NCBI GenBank assembly: GCA_014529385.2
Contig: CM043953.1
Span: 89,274,342-89,338,341, forward strand
Length of the DNA stretch: 64,000 nucleotides
Source of the DNA: Adiantum capillus-veneris
Taxonomy: Eukaryota; Streptophyta; Polypodiopsida; Polypodiales; Pteridaceae
Direction of reading: 5' to 3'
How positions within the stretch are numbered: position 1 is the stretch's first letter; the number at the start of each line of letters is the position of its first letter. This document shows, piece after piece, positions 1 to 9,454 of the stretch. The position numbers and the translations under genes are program-made. The notes beneath the pieces are model-generated. The model saw only the letters and a program-made list of their open reading frames with translations, was not told the origin of the DNA and searched no databases.

Positions 1-544
1 GGAGAAGACATCTCCAGCCGCAAGAATTTTCATCAGTTTGATTTGGGACAGGTACATCTTTGATTGGGGCCTTGTATAGTTCATACCTTCCACATAGCTT
101 GCCATAGGCAAGCAACAACCTCTTTATACAACTGCACAAAGCAGTATCAAGATGTTAGCTTGAGGCTTCAAATTTACATGGATATCTATAAGAATCAATT
201 TCTGATACATAACACTTACTGCCTAATTTCAGGGTGGGTTCCTTTTATTGAATTGAACACCCACACTGCTGGTTGGTCAACATCAAGGCATATGAGACTC
301 CAGTGATGGTTGTTCTCATATGGAAAGATGATGACAGTAACTTCCAGCATAGCACAGTGGAGAAACCAACTCTCAAAGGTCCCAGATTGTTCTTCTGTCT
401 AATAATCACTGACATTTGTGGATCAAGAAGAAACACCTCCGTGTGGGTGTGCAATGGGAGTTGACTTTTGATCAAGCTGCAGAGAGTATACTTGAGTTAG
501 CAAACCTATTATCTGAGTTTTCAAAGCTAGCAAGATAGTAACAC
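1..544. other. No gene seen
   Basis: Short overlapping open frames occur on both strands, but none shows a recognisable motif or a composition that stands out. The stretch lies downstream of the minus-strand frames at 545-880 and 880-1374, so it could hold their 3' sequence. I cannot support a feature here. Confidence 0.4.
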
Positions 545-880
545 TTACTTAAGACAAGCATAGATAATTGTGTCTAAAATCTGAGCATCTGGATTCTGCA
601 ATAAATTAATGTCCGCTTTTTCCAGAGCTAGCTTTCTGGCTCCATCTACAAATGGTATCTCTGCAAGCAAACCATCCTTCATTGAAAGTAGAGTTTCTTG
701 ATTGCTTGCCTCTATGGACAGGGTCACATTGCATTCTGTTTGCCTCTCGGACTCCACTGCTACTTTTGCTTTCTCCTTAAGCTCTGCTTCCCTCATGCCC
801 TCTGTTTGGCGAGCAATAGTCTTTGCCCTTGCCCTTGTATTTACATCATGTGTGACATCTACAATTGTGAGTTGTGGCAC
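545..880 (-). CDS. Hypothetical open frame downstream of histone-like gene
   Basis: I do not recognise this frame. It begins just after the stop of the histone-like gene, and its first codon is GTG, so it has no convincing start of its own. The product of about 111 residues is charged and rich in Glu, Lys and Ala in its first half (for example EAELKEKAKVAVESE), as in a helical or coiled-coil segment, and ends with QILDTIIYACLK. It is in a different frame from the histone. I looked for a GT-AG junction joining the two and found none that kept phase. It may be an exon of another gene, a decayed 3' exon, or chance. Confidence 0.25.
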   Translation of the reverse strand: MPQLTIVDVTHDVNTRARAKTIARQTEGMREAELKEKAKVAVESERQTECNVTLSIEASNQETLLSMKDGLLAEIPFVDGARKLALEKADINLLQNPDAQILDTIIYACLK

Positions 881-1374
881 TAGTCAGGGGGGTATAACAA
901 AATTTCCCTCATTTTCTTATCCCTGCAGACATTGGGGACCAGTAGTTTGTCATACCTCCACCTTATTCTTTTCAGTGTCTCACTATCTTTGTCCATTATA
1001 GTAACCCTGTGGGCATGGGCTGCAACAATGGTGATGTCACTGAAGTACTCCAGTAGGAAGTCCTCTGCTGCTTCTTGTAGAGCCATCAATGCCACCACCT
1101 TCCACCTTTTGGTACCCCAGGTAGCTTCTTCACATATGGACCTCACCATCCTCTGAAAGGGCAGCTTTGGTATGCATAAATCTACACATTTCTGTGCCTT
1201 TTTGATTTCTCTGAAAAGTCCCATGCAAGTTTGTAACTTCTTCACCCTTGGATCTTTCAGAATTTTATTGGGTTTTCCAAGTCTCTTCTTTGGGGTTGCA
1301 GATCTGCTACTTGCCTTAGCTGCTAATCCTGGTCCCTTGCCTACCTTCCTTGCAGTGGATTTTGTTCTAGCCAT
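880..1374 (-). CDS. Divergent histone H3 variant, CENH3-like
   Basis: The 164-residue product starts MARTKSTARK, which matches the H3 tail at K4 and K9 with Q5 changed to S and S10 to V. ATG at 1374-1372 is chosen because the frame upstream is only a translated GA repeat. After a basic tail of about 50 residues come the H3 blocks: REIKKAQK (alpha-N), KLPFQRMVRSI (alpha-1), ALMALQEAAEDFL (alpha-2) and AHRVTIMDKDSETLKRIR (alpha-3). Loop 1 reads ATWGTKRWK. It is one residue longer than in canonical H3 and contains RW before alpha-2, and QEAAED and FSD follow. Long loop 1, RW and QEAAED are typical of plant CENH3, the centromeric H3 that marks kinetochore chromatin. Against this, KLPFQR is the canonical H3 form, and the usual CAIHA block reads VAAHA. 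The C-terminus has about 20 extra residues beyond the usual H3 end. The frame has no intron, whereas plant CENH3 genes normally have several, so a retrocopy is possible. It could also be another divergent H3 class. Confidence 0.7.
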   Translation of the reverse strand: MARTKSTARKVGKGPGLAAKASSRSATPKKRLGKPNKILKDPRVKKLQTCMGLFREIKKAQKCVDLCIPKLPFQRMVRSICEEATWGTKRWKVVALMALQEAAEDFLLEYFSDITIVAAHAHRVTIMDKDSETLKRIRWRYDKLLVPNVCRDKKMREILLYPPD

Positions 1375-1395
1375 TTCACTATATACAAATAGAGG

Positions 1396-1397
<2 letters not shown>

Positions 1398-1461
<64 letters not shown>
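1398..1461. repeat. (CT)n microsatellite
   Basis: About 30 uninterrupted CT units lie directly upstream of the histone-like gene (read as GA on its strand) and directly before the LINE fragment. Such tracts are common in plant promoters and 5' UTRs. Here the tract may equally mark the truncated 5' end of the LINE remnant. Confidence 0.95.
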
Positions 1462-1462
<1 letters not shown>

Positions 1463-2487
1463 AAGTACCTTGGCCTTGAGGTTCCATCCAATCATAAATG
1501 GAAGGATTGTGCAATGCGTCGCTTGGAAGCCGGAAAGAGGGCTTATTATGCATTTGAGAACATGTGCAATGCAGGAGAGATCAAGTGTTGGGCTCTCAAA
1601 AAGTACCTCTTTGACACATTGGTGACACCGGTGCTTCTTTATGGAGTGGAGGTGTCGGGTGGAAGCATCGGGAAGTCTACTTGGAAAGAGTTTGAGAATG
1701 TCCAAAAGCGTTTTCTCACCAACTTTCTCCAAGTCAAGACACAAACACCCTACATGCTCTTACTTCTTGAGTCCGGATCGCTTCCCATTGAGGTCTTGGG
1801 CATGGAAAGGGTTGTGGAGTACATGCGTAAGACACAACGTAGCCCTTTGCATCGACTTCCTAGAATCGCATATGAAGCAAGTCAAAAGGTTCAAAAGACA
1901 TGCAAGAGCAAAATACTAAGTTCGGGGTGGATGCTTGATATCAAGAAATGGTTTGGAAGATGGATGCATGTCACTTGGTCAAGGATGCGTCGATCGACTC
2001 CCAAGTTAATGAGGCCTTCTTACAACGCCAATGTATCATGGCTTGGGAGAAATCCGGAGGTTCTCGCTTCAGCCATTACACCACACACGTTGCCCCAAAC
2101 TACAAATCTCTCTTCTTCTCGGAACGAGGTAACCGAACCCATTCCTACATCCTTGAGCCCATCCCGTTGAGTGCGATCCGCACCATTGCCTCCATTCGTC
2201 TTAGCTCCCATTCTCTACGCTGCGAGACAGGACGTTGGGGCACTGGCGAGGAGTGTCATCGACTTTGCACCTTATGCCCTCATCAAGTGCGAGAGAGTGA
2301 GTACCACACACTACTTGAGTGCTCAGCTTTTGACCACATTAGGTCCTCTTTTCCCCATATATTCATCCATGAGCTCTCCCTACATACCTTCCTCTCCCAA
2401 CCACGATGTGGACTCTCTATTGCGACTCTCATTTCAGCCATTTTTGAGCATCGAGAGTCACTTATGAACTCCACTCACACCACGTGA
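1463..2487 (+). pseudogene. LINE ORF2 C-terminal remnant (post-RT region)
   Basis: Two frames joined by one frameshift near 1966 encode the region after the reverse transcriptase palm of a non-LTR retrotransposon. The first begins FKYLGLEVPSNHKW and includes LLYGVEV and a WKEFENVQKRFL block, as in the thumb/post-RT part of plant LINE ORF2. The second contains a Cys-His cluster (CTLCPHQVRESEYHTLLEC) like the zinc-binding segment near the C-terminus of many LINE ORF2 proteins. The palm and endonuclease are missing, so the copy is 5'-truncated exactly at the CT tract. It resembles the LINE tail inside element G2 (about 41027-42029) in its Cys-His cluster and 3' UTR, so both may belong to one lineage distinct from LINEs 1-3. 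Confidence 0.75.
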
Positions 2488-2577
2488 CATGTTCATTTGG
2501 TCCCATAGGTCATATTTGACCTCCCAGGACGATAATAGAACTATCTATCTATCTATCTATCTCTCTCTCTCTCTCTT
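2488..2577 (+). mobile_element. 3' UTR and microsatellite tail of the LINE remnant
   Basis: After the stop, the 3' UTR contains CCCATAGGTCATATTTGACC, close to CTCATAGGTCATTTTGGCC in the LINE tail near 41970. It ends in a (CTAT)n tract passing into (CT)n instead of poly-A. The second copy ends in (ATTTC)n. Simple-sequence tails therefore look like a property of this LINE lineage. Confidence 0.6.
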
Positions 2578-2625
2578 TTCTATAGCTTAACATATTTAAA
2601 GAGAGAGAGAGTGAGAGACTCCCAT

Positions 2626-2686
2626 TACTAACGGCGCGCGTGGAGCATGTTTTGACCTCAAAAAACACCTCTGCGCGCCGTTAGTA
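2626..2686. repeat. Short inverted repeat, copy 1
   Basis: Perfect 14-bp arms, TACTAACGGCGCGC at the left and its reverse complement at the right, enclose about 33 bp. It sits between a GA-rich tract and a CT tract. Three related 61-64-bp copies lie nearby. The arms resemble CACTA-type transposon ends, but only copy 2 begins with CACTAC. Confidence 0.7.
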
Positions 2687-2794
2687 TAAGGTAACAGAAA
2701 GAGTCTCTCTCTCTCTCTCTTTCCCCCGCCTTACATCCTCTCTCTATAACACTCACACATACACACATAAACACATACACTGGTGGATGCACAC

Positions 2795-2855
2795 TACTAA
2801 AGGCGCGCATAGAGACATGCACACCGGTTGTGCCTCTCTACACGCGCCTTTAGTA
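2795..2855. repeat. Short inverted repeat, copy 2
   Basis: Arms TACTAAAGGCGCG and CGCGCCTTTAGTA are perfect over 13 bp. The centre contains a second palindrome around ACCGGT (GCACA and TGTGC flanks), so nearly the whole unit can fold. CACTAC overlaps the left arm. A (GA)n tract starts just after the right arm. Confidence 0.7.
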
Positions 2856-2856
2856 T

Positions 2857-2895
<39 letters not shown>

Positions 2896-3249
2896 CTCTG
2901 TGTGTTTGTGTGTGTGTGTGTGTCTGTCTGTATGTGTGTGTGTGTGTGTGTGTATGTTATATTTGTGTGTCTGTGTGTTTGTGAGTGTGTGTGTCTCTGT
3001 GTGTGTGTATGTTATATTTGTGTCTCTATGTGTTTGTGTGTATGTTATATTTATCTGTGTGTGTGTGTGTGTGTGTGTGTATGTTATATTTGTGTGTCTG
3101 TAGTGTGTGTGTCTCTGTGTGTGTCTGTGTGTGTGTGTGTATGTTATATTTGTGTCTCTGTGTGTTTGTGTGTATGTTATATTTGTCTGTTTCTCTGTGT
3201 GTGTGTGTGTGTGTATGTTATATTTGTGTGTCTGTGTGTGTGTGTGTCT

Positions 3250-3336
<87 letters not shown>

Positions 3337-3390
3337 GTGTTTGTGTGTGTTGTGTTTGTGAGTGTATGTGTGTGTTGTTTGTTAAAACAG
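2856..3390. repeat. (GA)n then imperfect (GT)n satellite tract
   Basis: About 35 bp of GA repeats pass into nearly 500 bp of GT-rich sequence with interspersed units such as GTATGTTATATTTGTGTGTC, ending in about 90 bp of pure GT. Long open frames here encode only Cys-Val repeats and are translation artefacts of the dinucleotide. Confidence 0.95.
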
Positions 3391-3563
3391 AGCTAGATAT
3401 GCAATATACTCTGACAGAAACAGAGAGAGAGATAGAGGCAAAGGCAGAGGGAAATTTCAGAAGCAGAGGGAGAGAGAGAGAGGGCCAAACCTTCTAAGGA
3501 CGCAGACCTTCGTTATGTCGAAGATGGGTCGGCTTGCTGTCGGAGACACAGACGATGGCTCTT

Positions 3564-3615
<52 letters not shown>

Positions 3616-3807
3616 ACTCACTCTCTTTCACGAGGTGTGGTTTTTCTCTCTCATGACCTCTATATATGACGTACAAAAGTATACGGTCTCAATAATGACC
3701 GCACGTGCGACAACATGCAATTATATTCTATTTTATAGTAACACGTGGGGCGCCGCCGTGTGTATCCGTTATAAGTGTGATTTTGAGAGAGAGAAAGAAA
3801 GAGAACC

Positions 3808-3860
<53 letters not shown>

Positions 3861-3880
3861 CATTACTACCAGAGAGTGAT

Positions 3881-3921
<41 letters not shown>

Positions 3922-4302
3922 ACCATAGAAAGAGAGAAGGAGAGAGAGAGAGAGACAGATTGAGAGAGAGATAGAGAGAGGGACTCCTTACTGTCAGAGA
4001 GAGAGAGGGAGAGAGACAGAGTGAGTTTGACAAACAAAAAGCAATGGAGGAGACACCTCCCTTGGAGTTTCTGCAAACCCCACCAACAAAAGGTGATCTC
4101 TCACTCTTTCTCTCTGTATTTCCAACAGTTGGTAGAAAATTGTGTGTGTGTAAACAAAGAAAAACCCATACTATCGTTCAACACACACACACCTCAACAC
4201 ATACTTACATAGACAGACACACACACACACACACACACCTCAACACATACTTACATAGACACTCTCTCTCTCTCTCTCTCTCTCTCCCCTCTGTGTCCCC
4301 AT
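3391..4302. repeat. GA/CT-rich low-complexity zone without a gene
   Basis: Several GA and CT tracts (about 3561-3612, 3781-3860 and 3890-4020) alternate with short unique pieces. A (CA)n tract lies near 4215. Open frames are dominated by Arg-Glu or Ser-Leu repeats and give no recognisable protein. Confidence 0.8.
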
Positions 4303-4363
4303 TACTAACGACGCGCAGAGCCAGCCAAACATTGGCTGCAGCTCTCTCCGTGCGCCTATAGTA
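4303..4363. repeat. Short inverted repeat, copy 3 (degenerate)
   Basis: The left arm TACTAACGACGCGC and the right arm (reverse complement TACTATAGGCGCAC) match imperfectly. The length is the same as copies 1 and 2. CT tracts lie on both sides. Confidence 0.55.
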
Positions 4364-4392
4364 TAGTTATGACTCTCTCTCTCTCTCTCTCT

Positions 4393-4437
<45 letters not shown>

Positions 4438-4438
<1 letters not shown>

Positions 4439-4501
4439 GTACTTAAGGCGCGCGTAGAGAGTTGCAAAAAGTATGTTTTCATCCTTGCGTGCCTTTAGTA
4501 C
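4438..4501. repeat. Short inverted repeat, copy 4 (degenerate)
   Basis: The left arm GTACTTAAGGCGCGCG and the right arm CGTGCCTTTAGTAC are related to copies 1 and 2. A (CT)n tract lies immediately to the left and a (CA)n tract a few bases to the right. Confidence 0.55.
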
Positions 4502-4535
4502 AAAGAGACACATACACACACACACACACACACAC

Positions 4536-4662
4536 AGAGTCTATGTGTGTTTTTTAATGTTCTTTGGAGAGAGAGAGAGAAAGAGAGGAGAGAGAGAGAG
4601 AGAGAGAGAGAGTCTATGTGTGTTTTTTAATGTTCTTTGGAGAGAGAGAGAAAGAGAGAGAC

Positions 4663-4704
<42 letters not shown>

Positions 4705-4727
4705 TATGTGTGTTTTTTAATGTTCTT

Positions 4728-4764
<37 letters not shown>

Positions 4765-4841
4765 TATGTGTGTTTTTTAATGTTCTTTAGAGAGAGAGAG
4801 AGAGAGAGAGAGAGAGTCTATGTGTGTCTTTGTTTGTGCTT

Positions 4842-4878
<37 letters not shown>
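4536..4878. repeat. Compound minisatellite, five units
   Basis: A unit of about 30 bp, starting GAGTCTATGTGTGTTTTTTA and ending in TTCTTTGG, recurs at about 4536, 4610, 4700, 4760 and 4814. The units are separated by GA tracts of varying length. The first four units are near-identical and the fifth has diverged. It lies directly upstream of the plus-strand gene. Confidence 0.9.
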
Positions 4879-4879
<1 letters not shown>

Positions 4880-4901
4880 GACTTGTCATGTTTCCTGATG
4901 A

Positions 4902-6232
4902 ATAGGATTAAGGTCTAGTAGGCAGAAGAGGCTGAAACCAGACCCAGAGCTTGTGCCAAGATTTCAACCTTTGCAGGCTCAATTGCTTAATGTTTCTGCC
5001 AAAAGAACTGTTGACTTTTGTCAGGACATATCTGAAGAGGAGTCAATTGGTGAAGATCAATCAGAGAGGTCACCAGGCCAAGAGGATCCCTCACCCTACA
5101 AGGGTCCCTCACCCTGTACAATACTTGTCAAGAAAAATACAAGAAAGAGGAATATAGACTTCTCAGATGATGCAGATGTGCCAGAAAGCAGTCCCTGTGC
5201 AACTAAAGGTAAAGCCAAAGAGGATGTGTCTTCTTTGGAAGACCCAGCTGCAACTAATGAGAGGCTGTTTGATTTTGCAGCATCTTGTGGTGCTGGGGAC
5301 AAGTTTGATCTAGTTCATTCTATGTTTAACCCAAAGTTTGACATTGAAGACCTGTTAGCTCAGCACAATGAATTCTTGCAGTCCTACAGAGATAAGTTTG
5401 AAGTGATGGTGCAGGTAGGGAGGGTTGTTCTGCCCACTATGACTCTTGTGCATTTAAATGATTGTGGTGGAAAGGGACAAGGACTGAAGAAGTATAGGGA
5501 ATTACCACCTTCTTGCCGACATTCAGCCTGCCCTTTGCACCAAAAAGAATGCAAACTCATTCAGGAATCCTTTGGCTTTATGATTTACCTGAATAGCCTG
5601 TTTGGATTCCTCATGCAGAATCCTGATGAGGTGTTAGAGGAGCAGGATGCAGCACTGGATGAAGAATGCGAGGAGACAACTCATATACAAGAAGTCGAGG
5701 AGGTTGAAGATACAGTCGACCTTGAGGTTGAGGCAATTGAAGTACAAAGAAGTAAGATGCTCTCTGTGAAAACCACAGAAATCAAACTTCCTTTGGATGT
5801 CAGTAACTTCACTGAGAAGCATGCTCAGATGATGCTACCTGCTGTGCCTGACTTCAATATTGGAGACAAGACCTATATCTTTTTACATGATGTGCAAAGC
5901 ATCTTTTATTTAAGGGAGGATTTCTCCCTGGCTATTATTTCCAGAGTCCAAGAGGAGAGGAGTGGATTTGTTTCAGAGGATAGTAGTGATGATGAGGCAA
6001 TGGAAACATCCAGCAATCCAATGGAATGCCTCCGAAGATGCTTTGAGAAAGCTGAAAAATACGAGGAGACACTACCTGATGAAGCCACCTTCCAAGCAAT
6101 AAGACAAAGCCTAAGACCATCAACAAGTAACAAAGAAGTGGAGGATTGGTTTAACCATTCAGGTCAGGGGTCAACTACATCTGTAGACCTGTGGCAGGAA
6201 AACCTCTTTTTGCAGGATGAGAGCTTCATGGT

Positions 6233-6325
<93 letters not shown>

Positions 6326-6857
6326 ACTTACTCTGACATGATATGTGCAGTCTTGGATTGCTGACAAGGATGATTTCCTTCGGCGGCGGACTCGAGAGTA
6401 TCGTGGAAGGGATGCGGCCCTAGCGCAGTACCTTTCAAAGCTTTGGGAGTCGCCGATAGTAGTTTTTCACAATTCCATGTCACAAGAGGGTTCAATAGCA
6501 ACTTACACATTCAAGACACTATCACACTTCTTGGGTGGACCCGTGCTGCCCAAAAGTGCAGATAAAGTCATTCTTGTGGACAAAGGGTTTGCTAGAGATT
6601 GTTTTGGTTACTGCCCGGGCTATACAGGTGGTCGGGCAGCGTATTACTACACCTACACAGCAATGGCACTAGCTCTTGGTAGACAAAACCCATATGAACT
6701 TTTAGAGTATGGCAAACATCTCATGATTCGTTACAAGGGTGACGTGCCAAAAAACAAAATTGAACCTTCTACTTGTGGTTCACATACACCATTGTCTCTC
6801 TCCACCTTCGTTGACTTTCACAAGCTCCGGAGTTGTTGTATGCCATTGATCTTTTAA
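4902..6857 (+). CDS. Unrecognised spliced gene, convergent with transposase-like gene
   Basis: I do not recognise this protein. Exon 1 is open from 4902 to 6230 and has no ATG near its start: the first candidate start is GTG at 4953, and a splice acceptor (GGCAG ending at 4925) fits better, so upstream exons are likely missing from my model. Intron 6231-6350 (GTAACT...GTGCAG) is phase 0 and joins ESFM to SWIADKDDF. Exon 2 runs to TAA at 6857. The joined product is about 595-610 residues. It is acidic in the middle (runs such as EEVEDTVDLEVEAIE) with a Cys/His patch (CRHSACPLHQKEC) and ends in a conserved-looking block (DKGFARDCFGYCPGYTGG). The last ~30 codons overlap the 3' end of the opposing gene and read poorly, so the true end may be earlier. 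It may be the partner ORF of a DNA transposon. Confidence 0.55.
6231..6350 (+). repeat. Intron made almost entirely of (CT)n(GT)n
   Basis: The donor GTAACT is followed by about 45 bp of CT repeats and about 45 bp of GT repeats, then TCACTTACTCTGACATGATA and the acceptor TGTGCAG. A branch-point-like CTGAC lies about 18 bases before the acceptor. The reading frame continues in phase across it, so it is an intron, not an insertion within an exon. Confidence 0.75.
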
Positions 6858-9454
6858 CTTTTTGTTGTTGTAAATGTATGATGGCTTGTGCTGTTGCTGA
6901 ATTTGCCAAGACTTCTTTTGCCTACATTCGATGAATGATTCTACGATAGAACCATTCAAATAGTTCTCTCAAACTGTTAGCCTTGATTCGAGAGCCACCA
7001 TGTCGTGTGTGCTTGAAATAAGCATTTCTCGCCATGTAATGAGACTTTTCCATCCCTTGGGTATTCCATATTGCCGGGTTCCCATAATTTTGTATAAAAT
7101 ATGGTAAATGATTGAAGATGATGTGCTGGATATGAAAACAGATTAGTTAGAATGTTTTACACTCACATAGTTGCACATAAAAGAGAATCAAATACACAAT
7201 AATACCATGTAGTGAGTAATCTGGGTGTCTGTGAATGATTTTTTGAGGAGGTTGATATTCTCCTTGAACTTGTTCATATCACCTTGTGACCAGTCATCTT
7301 TGTCGCACATCAAAAATAGAATGTCTATTGATCGCCAAACCTCAGCCTTCGCGTTACGAGTAGTTGGTTCTTGGTCTTTGACTGCAATATGTAGCTTTTT
7401 CCAGCTCTGATACTCTACCTTGCTAACATAAGATGTGTTATATATTTTTCCATGTTTTGTTAGCTTCGGATCTCTTGTACCTTGGGGTTTAGGTAAAAAC
7501 CTCTGTGCCTTCACCCCACCGATGGATGGTTTGCATGGGACATCCTTCTCAGCAATTTATCTCTTTTCATCCCGCTAGATTTTCACATTGCCACCATGAA
7601 GCCCCATATCCGACAGTACCAATTCTAAGCACTGCAGGGCTACTTGTCGCTCTGCTGAGTTCTTAATCTTCCAAGAAAACCCGATATATAAGTAGACCAA
7701 TTTCTCCACAATTCTACAAAGGGCATGCATTGTACAGATGTGGACATTCACAAGTGGTATTTTCAAAACCGGTCGAAAAGCAGGATCCTCAATGTGACGT
7801 GTTGGAGCTTTTCTCCACCACTTTGGGTCCATGACCTTTGCAGGCTCCATGCAGAACAAACACGGCGACTTTGCCATTGCACCCATTCCCCAATTATACA
7901 TGCACTTTAATGTTTTGAGGTCACCTGCAAGATGCCACTGAACTTGAAAGTCTCCCCTTCCATCTAGACGTAGTACCTCTCCCTGGTTAGTCTGTCGATC
8001 AATCACCTCCGGAATATTAGTTCTATGGAACACCCAATATAGAATCTCATGATCTTCTTTCTTTACCTGCAACACAAAATAAATGAGACTTAAGTAGATG
8101 TGAACATTTGAGCTTACCTGAGAATCTCGCTTACCTCAAACGCACCAAGCCACCATATGTTAGATTCTGATTGAACACTAAAATACAAAGGATCATCACT
8201 GGGACACTTTGAGAGGGCTCTATTCATTAAAGTAATAGTAACACGCTCTAGCTTTTTCTCTTTAACAAGCTCACACTCATCCAGTTTTAACACAAAATGT
8301 AATACCCCTCGTGACTCTTCAAATGTGATGTTGTAAAACTCCACCATTCTCTTCTGTAACATCTGCAGGTCCATAAAAATATTATTGAACTCATCATATG
8401 CCATGTTTGCTCCATGGCCACTGTAAGTTGCTTTGATATGAAAGGGTTGTCCAAGATATTCTCCCTGTGCCTCGTTAAGCTGAAGCCTCTCTTTCCAAAC
8501 ACTTGAGGCGGATCGTAGAAGTTTGGATTTTATACCCTTCTTTACAAAGATGGATCAGACAGACTTTTGGATAGCCGAATATCCTCTTTTGCTTACACCA
8601 AGTGAATCAAGTGTGTCTTGTATCTCTTTTGCAGGCACTGAGTTCTCTGAAATAAAGCAGTCCACTACATTTCGTTGTAGGACCTTAAACTTCTTGTCAT
8701 GTACTATATTTGCTGCCAGGCTTCTACTTATAAGTGGCTTCAATCTCTTTCCTATATTGGCTTTGGGGTCAATGTTTTCCTTGTCAGGATAGATTGAATC
8801 TCTACATGAAGACAATGCATAAGTAAATAACAGAAAATTTGCTTCACTAACACTATTTAGGCACATGAAAACAATGCATAACAAGAAAAAACAAAAAGAT
8901 TACTTAACCAAGACAATGTAGCCAACCAAGACGCATCACCTTAATGCTCGGATTCTTTTCTTGAGACCTCCGGATGCAACCTGTAATGTTTCAAGATTGC
9001 GCAATTTCTTCTTTCAGATACGACCACCCAAGATGGTGTCCTTCATTTGACAACTTCGCACCTTTCCTTTCAGTTCTTGTACCTCTATTTTGTGTTGCAA
9101 AATGGTAACCTGATCTGTAGAATGTAAATGTGAAAGGCGAAAAATCTCACATTGTTGAGCTTGGAGAATGCCCTTGTAAGTTTCAACTTCTATTGTAAGA
9201 GATTTACAATAACCCAGAAGGCCCTTTTTTCCATCACCAGCAAAGATCAATAAGCTTGTAGGATTGACAAATGGTGGAGACGCATTAGTCATTGGATTCT
9301 TAGGGTAGAGAGAGCCTCTCGTCCAGATATCTATGTGTTTAGCTCCCCGAGCTCTGAGCGTGTCTATGGAAGCGGGAGGTATATGTGTGTTTGTTTTACT
9401 ATGCTTAATCAATGGTTGGTACTCATTGTCCAAATCAATGTGAAGGTGATATTT
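6769..9454 (-). pseudogene. Decayed transposase-like gene, four exons
   Basis: Minus-strand exons at about 9454-8940, 8801-8135, 8066-7206 and 7125-6769 join in phase through introns 8939-8802, 8134-8067 and 7205-7126, all GT-AG. The N-terminal part is coiled-coil-like (QHKIEVQELKGKV). The middle reads PDKENIDPKANIGKR, then WKERLQLNEAQGEYLGQPFH. The core reads WHLAGDLKTLKCMYNWGMG, a Cys pair (SPCLFC) and HICTMHALCRIVEKLV. The last exon reads WNTQGMEKSHYMARNAYFKH and ends RRWRETMVYVNHK. This order (DLK block, CxxC, HxxxLH-like block, late WNTQG...HTRHGG) recalls an uncharacterised transposase-like family from memory; I cannot name it. Five stops interrupt the frame: TGA 9016-9014, TGA 8557-8555, TAG 7577-7575, TAA 7559-7557, TAG 6924-6922. 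Sequence continues sensibly after each, so this is a relic and not a run of separate genes. The 5' end is uncertain. Confidence 0.65.

Noticed and set aside
545-1374. Histone fused by splicing to the 545-880 frame
   Set aside because: The GT donor after RIRWR and the AG acceptor near 859 do not keep phase, and the joined frame meets a stop. No other pair fitted.
2828-3497. Several long plus-strand frames of Cys-Val or Arg-Glu repeats
   Set aside because: They are three readings of the same GT and GA dinucleotide tracts and have no non-repeat sequence of note.
6922-9016. Five in-frame stops in a coherent gene as a sign of stop-codon recoding or RNA editing
   Set aside because: Fern and hornwort U-to-C editing that removes stops is known for organelles, and this is nuclear-type repeat DNA with introns. 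Ordinary C-to-T decay explains all five.
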